Origin: Membranipora membranacea
Lineage: Eukaryota; Bryozoa; Gymnolaemata; Cheilostomatida; Membraniporidae
Direction: 5' to 3'
Assembly: GCA_914767715.1 (NCBI GenBank)
Contig: OU612067.1
Location: 26,944,162 to 27,008,161, forward strand
Length of the DNA: 64,000 nt
The position numbers and the translations under genes were made by a program. The notes under the pieces were generated by a model, which was not told where the DNA came from, ran no database searches, and was given only the letters and a program-made list of their open reading frames with translations. The number at the start of each line of letters is the position of its first letter. Within the stretch, counting starts at the first letter, position 1. Shown in pieces: positions 59,421-64,000 of the stretch.

Positions 59421-62107
59421 CACTTCTGAGTAGATATCACAGTATTTATGTAACCAGCGACCTTATATCTTCAGCTGTCTTCACACCTCCACTCTTTATT
59501 AAACCTTTGAAAACAACAGCATGAGATGTGTTATAATCTTGTCTTTGCTGTCACGATGCATGCGCTGAAAACGTAATTGAAATCCTTGTATCTCTCTGGG
59601 TAATTAGACTCATTATCATTATTGTAATTATTCAAAATCAATCCTCCTCCCGAGGACTGAGATTTGTACTAATTTACGAGCTCACAAATTAGCCACAGTT
59701 TTCACTTAGCAAGACATAACAGGTGTCCTAAGAAGATTTCTTGTCAGGCAAATTAACTTTTGCAACCCTGAAAACTAAACCTACAAAAATATTTTCAGGA
59801 GCTCTTCCCTTCTGAAATCAACCAGCTCTTACAATCAAAAGAATATTGATGAAGAAAAAATATCTAAAGATGCGTAAATAGATTTTGTTTTCCAACGAGC
59901 TAAATAAAAATCTAATTAGTGTAATGAAGTTTTTTAGCAAACATCTTCTCTTTGTTTTTAGTAATGAGAAATCGATAGCTTGTGTCAAGTTTGCAACATC
60001 ACTGAGTAATTTAATTTTTTTTCAACCGTCAATAGGCATGAAAAGATAGAATGATTTAATCAGGAAGAGATGTTTTTTGAGTACAGTATGTTGTTGAGTT
60101 ATAGGGCATAGCTGGATGACTATCATGGGAATATAAATACTAAGTCTACTTGTGTTGCAAGACAGGATACCTAACAGTTAGGAGTACAAGATATAAAAGC
60201 TTTTGTGAGATAATCATAAAAAAACCTACCTTGGTATAAATAAATCGCAACACAAAAGAAGTTTTATCCAAAAGTTTGTTTTTCCTAAGAATTCAAGTTC
60301 TAACCAGGAGTAACCTTATGACTAGACTGGTATTAGTATGAGGAGCTGGTGATTCTAATCGTTCATTCAGTACAGCATGTCAGAGAAGTTAAGCAGAAAA
60401 TTGTGAAGTCACAAATCTGTATTATCATCGCTTTGATGATCCTGAGTAATAATTTGAGGCGATTAGGACAGAATTCTGCAAGGATGTCCATGTTGTATTG
60501 ATGTAATAGGATAATTATCATAATATTAGGCCATTACCAACAATGCAGAAAGGATAAGGAGAAGTAGAGAGTGCAAGCGATGATATTGCAGAAGGCACCT
60601 GCCGCCGCAGTTACTTCCCCAAACAATGCCTTACTGCCCGCCTTCCAGGGAAGTCCGCAAGAAGGAAGGAAAATCAATCACTGTACACCATACATGTCAT
60701 TATATGACCCTGAAATCTTGAGACCATCAATTTGTCTTGTTTGTCTGTGTATTTTATTCAGAGTGACACAACAGTTGCGTCGTAAGCATTATATTCAATT
60801 GCTACCCGAATAAATAAACAAAACTGAACATATTACGTGTCCGACACTGCGACATGAAGAAGGAAGAACAACTCCAAAATACTTTAATTACTCACCAGTA
60901 CGCACATGGATCACCTGATAGAACGACCACTTCACCCTCCCTTGTCAGACTGAGACACTCAGCTTTATCAAACTCTAATAAATACAGTGCCTTCACTCAT
61001 CACAGAAAACCAGCTTGCAGATATCTACTACTTTCTTGTGCACAGGGAGGGATGAAAGAGAACTGAGTGAAGAAGAAAGGCTCAGTGTGTAAATCCGAGA
61101 CGCCTGCACACACAGAGGAGGGCTTTGTGATGACGGAGGGAGGTAGAAGAATGATTCGCCGACATATCAGAAACATCTGATCGTACCGAATCAACTCGGC
61201 ATATCAAGCAGCGCAAAAAGAGATAAAAAGATCTAAATCTAATAGAATGTTAAGTGATGTATTATTGATACCATGTGTGGAGAATAATTAGAGAAGAAGA
61301 AAATATGATACTGTTTCAATCTAATAGTGGATCAAATAATCCCAAAAACTCAGCGTGAGCTAAACAGTAGAAAGCACTAGTGTAAAAACATAGTAGCCAT
61401 GCATGCAAAACAAGAGGCCTTTTGTTTTCATCGTGGGAGAAGAGATTTTAATGAATTGACCACTTGAATGTACAAATTAGGCAGAGAAGTATAGTATGAT
61501 CATTTAAACAGCAGGTGATGATTGATCATTCTGTAACAGAGTCGGACAGCCTGACCATACATAGATTGATCTATAAAATTGAAGTGTGGGGGTTTCTTGG
61601 ATAACGTGACAATCAATGCCAGCCAAAATGAGAAGCAAACCATTCCAGGGGATCCAAAAACTGTTTGCATTGGGCTGACACAACAAAGGCCACCTTGAAT
61701 CCAAAGAACATCAGAGATTGCAGCAGCGCTGACGTAGCCTTTGTAGACGGCAGTGAGTTGTTATGACTAGATTCATGCAAAGACAGGTGCCAGCTCGCTG
61801 ACTGACATGTGAGAATACACTGCCCTCCGCCGAGCGCCACAAATAGGATTACTCACCTATCAAGGAAATATAAATCTCAGTTTCTTTACCATGAGAATCG
61901 ATGATATGATAGTGAGATGTGATGTGTCTAGAGTTGTAAGTGAAATGATGTCAAAACTGCATACAGATATAATCCGGTCACTCATGTTTTTAAACAGTTG
62001 AATAATATTGTCCCTGTTATTAAATATAGTCATTATATGTTAGAAATTGCCTACCCTCTCTTGAAAACTTGCTCCCAGTCCTGTTTGGTTTTTCAGTATA
62101 ATACTGA

Positions 62108-62156
62108 ATTGGATGAGATTCAATGTACAATAATTGTACATTGCATCTCATCCAAT
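62108..62156. repeat. 49-bp hairpin
   Basis: ATTGGATGAGATTCAATGTA pairs with TACATTGCATCTCATCCAAT, with a very short AT centre and one or two mismatches. Confidence 0.85.
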
Positions 62157-63215
62157 GAAATTACTTCCTTTCAGCTACAGATGGTCTCAAATGCAAACTT
62201 TAATGGGTTTCGGGGTAACTAACCACCAAAAAACTGTTCTAATTCTTACCTCACAAAGTTTAATTATGTTTTTGGATCAAACAATTATGACTGGAAAATA
62301 GAATAAAAACTCACCGTTGTGTCCCGATTAGCTGTTGTGATGTGTGCAATTAGTTCACAGGTGGCAGTTCAGTACCAGTATGATGTATATACATATATAT
62401 AAGATATATGAAGGGGCTGATGCCTGTCGAGAACAGCTGACACAGAAAAGATTCCACTCAGAAATTATTGATTTTCTCACTTGTCTCTCACACCTGCAGC
62501 GAGTTGATTCACCAACCTCTCTCAGAAGCTATGATAAAATGTGTGAAATTATCACCTTGCTACCACCGCCTACTGGTACATGTATGGGGAGTTTTATCCT
62601 GAATGACATTGTCAAAATATGGAAAACTCGACAAGAGAGTAGTATACCATGGAAAACAGCCCATGATTGGCCAGACCTGCCCTGTAATTAGGCAGCATGA
62701 TGCTCCGACTGAAGACGAAATGCAATAGAAAAGATATGGGTAGCTGGCAGGTCTGTTGACATGATAGGAAAAATCCTGAGTTGAGTTGATGATTTTTGGA
62801 GAAATGAAAGTATGAGGAGGGATTAAAGGATCACTTTTCCTCTTATTATTATTTAAAAGTGAGGAATGGGAGAGAGAATCATGTTTGTGTTGACTATACA
62901 AAAGTTTAGGTTATGTCAGGAGTGTATGATTATAAGCCATTGTTGTGAGTGAGCCAGTGCAATATTTATAAATGTTTAGTGTCAGCCATGACACAACAAC
63001 TTTATAATAAGTAATCCACTTAATTCTACACTCTGATATATCAGGCAGTTCAATGGAGGATATTTTACACACCGGTTTCATCTCAGCATGAACCTGCTGA
63101 TCAATTATAATGACAAGGCAGTCATGATAGGCGCCGGTCACAAAGTCATCACTGATTAGTTAAGAATCAACCATATCTACACCACCACATTTGTAATTTT
63201 CACATGTTTTGAAAA

Positions 63216-63395
63216 TCAAGTAATTTTTCTACACTTCCATCTGAATGGAGGTGTAGAAAAGATACTTGATCTTTCTACAAAAATACTTGGTGTATTTTTT
63301 CTACACCTTAAGAAAAACAACCAAGTATTTTTGTAGAAAAATCAAGTATCTTTTCTACACCTCCATGCAGATGGAGGTGTAGAAAAAATACTTGA
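63216..63395. mobile_element. 180-bp nested foldback element
   Basis: Two arms of about 76 bp are near-perfect inverted copies around a centre of about 28 bases. Each arm also contains its own small palindrome (TCTACACCTCCAT .. ATGGAGGTGTAGA) and the repeated words AAATACTTG and GATACTTGAT. There is no coding capacity. Such high arm identity suggests recent origin or ongoing correction. Confidence 0.85.
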
Positions 63396-64000
63396 TTCTT
63401 AGACTGTAAAAATGGCAAATATGATTGTAAAATGGGGACCAGTCATGGTAGAGTATTTGGAACAACAGCTTCACATAATATTGGGCCTGACTTGGCTCCC
63501 AGACCGTTCACATAACAGGTGGTGATTTGTAATGATGACTGGATAATTTATTCAGTTGAGTTCATGAGTGCCCTGAGTAGTATATTTAGGAAGTTGATCT
63601 TCTCTTGATGGTTGAAAGCAGATCTTCTGGGTCATGATTTTTCCAGCAACATTGCATCAAAATATGATTGGCAAAAACACTTATAATCTTATAATATAAT
63701 GAAGGCCCTCAGAAGATTAAAGCCTACTTGCACTCAGTTCATCTGCAATGCACTGATTTCTGCAAGTACAGTAAATAAGCACTAATTTTCTTAACTACTT
63801 AGTTGTGCTCCCTTGTCAAGCGAAGAGACAACTTCTCAGTTGATCTGATTGTGTATTTAGTACTTGGGGAGGATATACACCATCCCACAGCAGCCTTACA
63901 CAGATATATATTTATGGATTTTATATCCTTTGGTTGAACATATAGCCTAATAGGTGCAATAGTATGATACATCTCAGTTGAATGATGACTGTAAACACAT

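Larger units (their letters stand above)
59421..64000. other. upstream flank of PCBP gene, possible alternative first exons
   Basis: No coding region is supported. Five good minus-strand splice donors occur here, with exon ends at 60230, 60896, 61857, 62250 and 62315, which could end alternative 5' exons of the PCBP gene. A GC-richer patch near 60595-60670 may be a further start region. Two foldback repeats (62108-62156, 63216-63395) are also present. Confidence 0.4.

Noticed and set aside
60571-60813. 80-codon plus-strand frame beginning in a GC-richer patch
   Set aside because: No domain and a compositionally odd tail; the patch is better explained as a possible minus-strand 5' exon or promoter.

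Overview
The window is nuclear DNA of an animal. Every recognisable gene is broken by GT-AG introns of roughly 100 bp to 5.5 kb, the non-coding DNA is AT-rich, and the proteins are orthologues of metazoan families. SOCS-box SH2 adaptors and DIPK1/FAM69 kinases point to Metazoa; a sponge or another early-branching invertebrate would fit, but the phylum cannot be fixed from the sequence alone. Exon models were built by hand from reading frame, splice phase and family resemblance. They close in frame for four of the five genes.

Layout: (1) 2281-12075 (+), GTF3C3, the TPR subunit of the RNA polymerase III factor TFIIIC, 20 exons, 823 aa. (2) 14069-24644 (-), a DIPK1/FAM69-type divergent protein kinase of the secretory pathway, 5 exons, 396 aa, tail-to-tail with GTF3C3. 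(3) 25163-36902 (+), RBM19 (Mrd1 homologue), a six-RRM ribosome-biogenesis factor, 21 exons, 945 aa, head-to-head with the kinase across a 518-bp shared promoter region. (4) 41856-45480 (-), a SOCS6/SOCS7-like adaptor with SH2 and SOCS box; its 5' end is uncertain. (5) 49578-58933 (-), a poly(C)-binding protein (PCBP, three KH domains), 10 coding exons, 590 aa, with a non-coding 5' exon near 59.3 kb and possibly more up to 62.3 kb.

The genes do not form a single pathway. Two serve the translation machinery: GTF3C3 acts in tRNA/5S transcription and RBM19 in pre-rRNA processing. The others act in the secretory lumen, in ubiquitin-dependent signalling and in RNA binding.

Between and inside the genes lie many small non-autonomous repeats. 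They include foldback/MITE-like elements with long inverted arms, a tRNA-derived sequence with a Pol III terminator inside a 440-bp element next to a splice donor, a six-copy 29-bp satellite, a 285-bp tandem duplication and a decayed partial exon copy. No CRISPR, rRNA, intact tRNA gene, viral gene or toxin gene was seen. The most notable points are the families of palindromic elements, an in-frame 45-bp cassette exon candidate that would split RRM2 of RBM19, and a 29-nt microexon in the SOCS gene.
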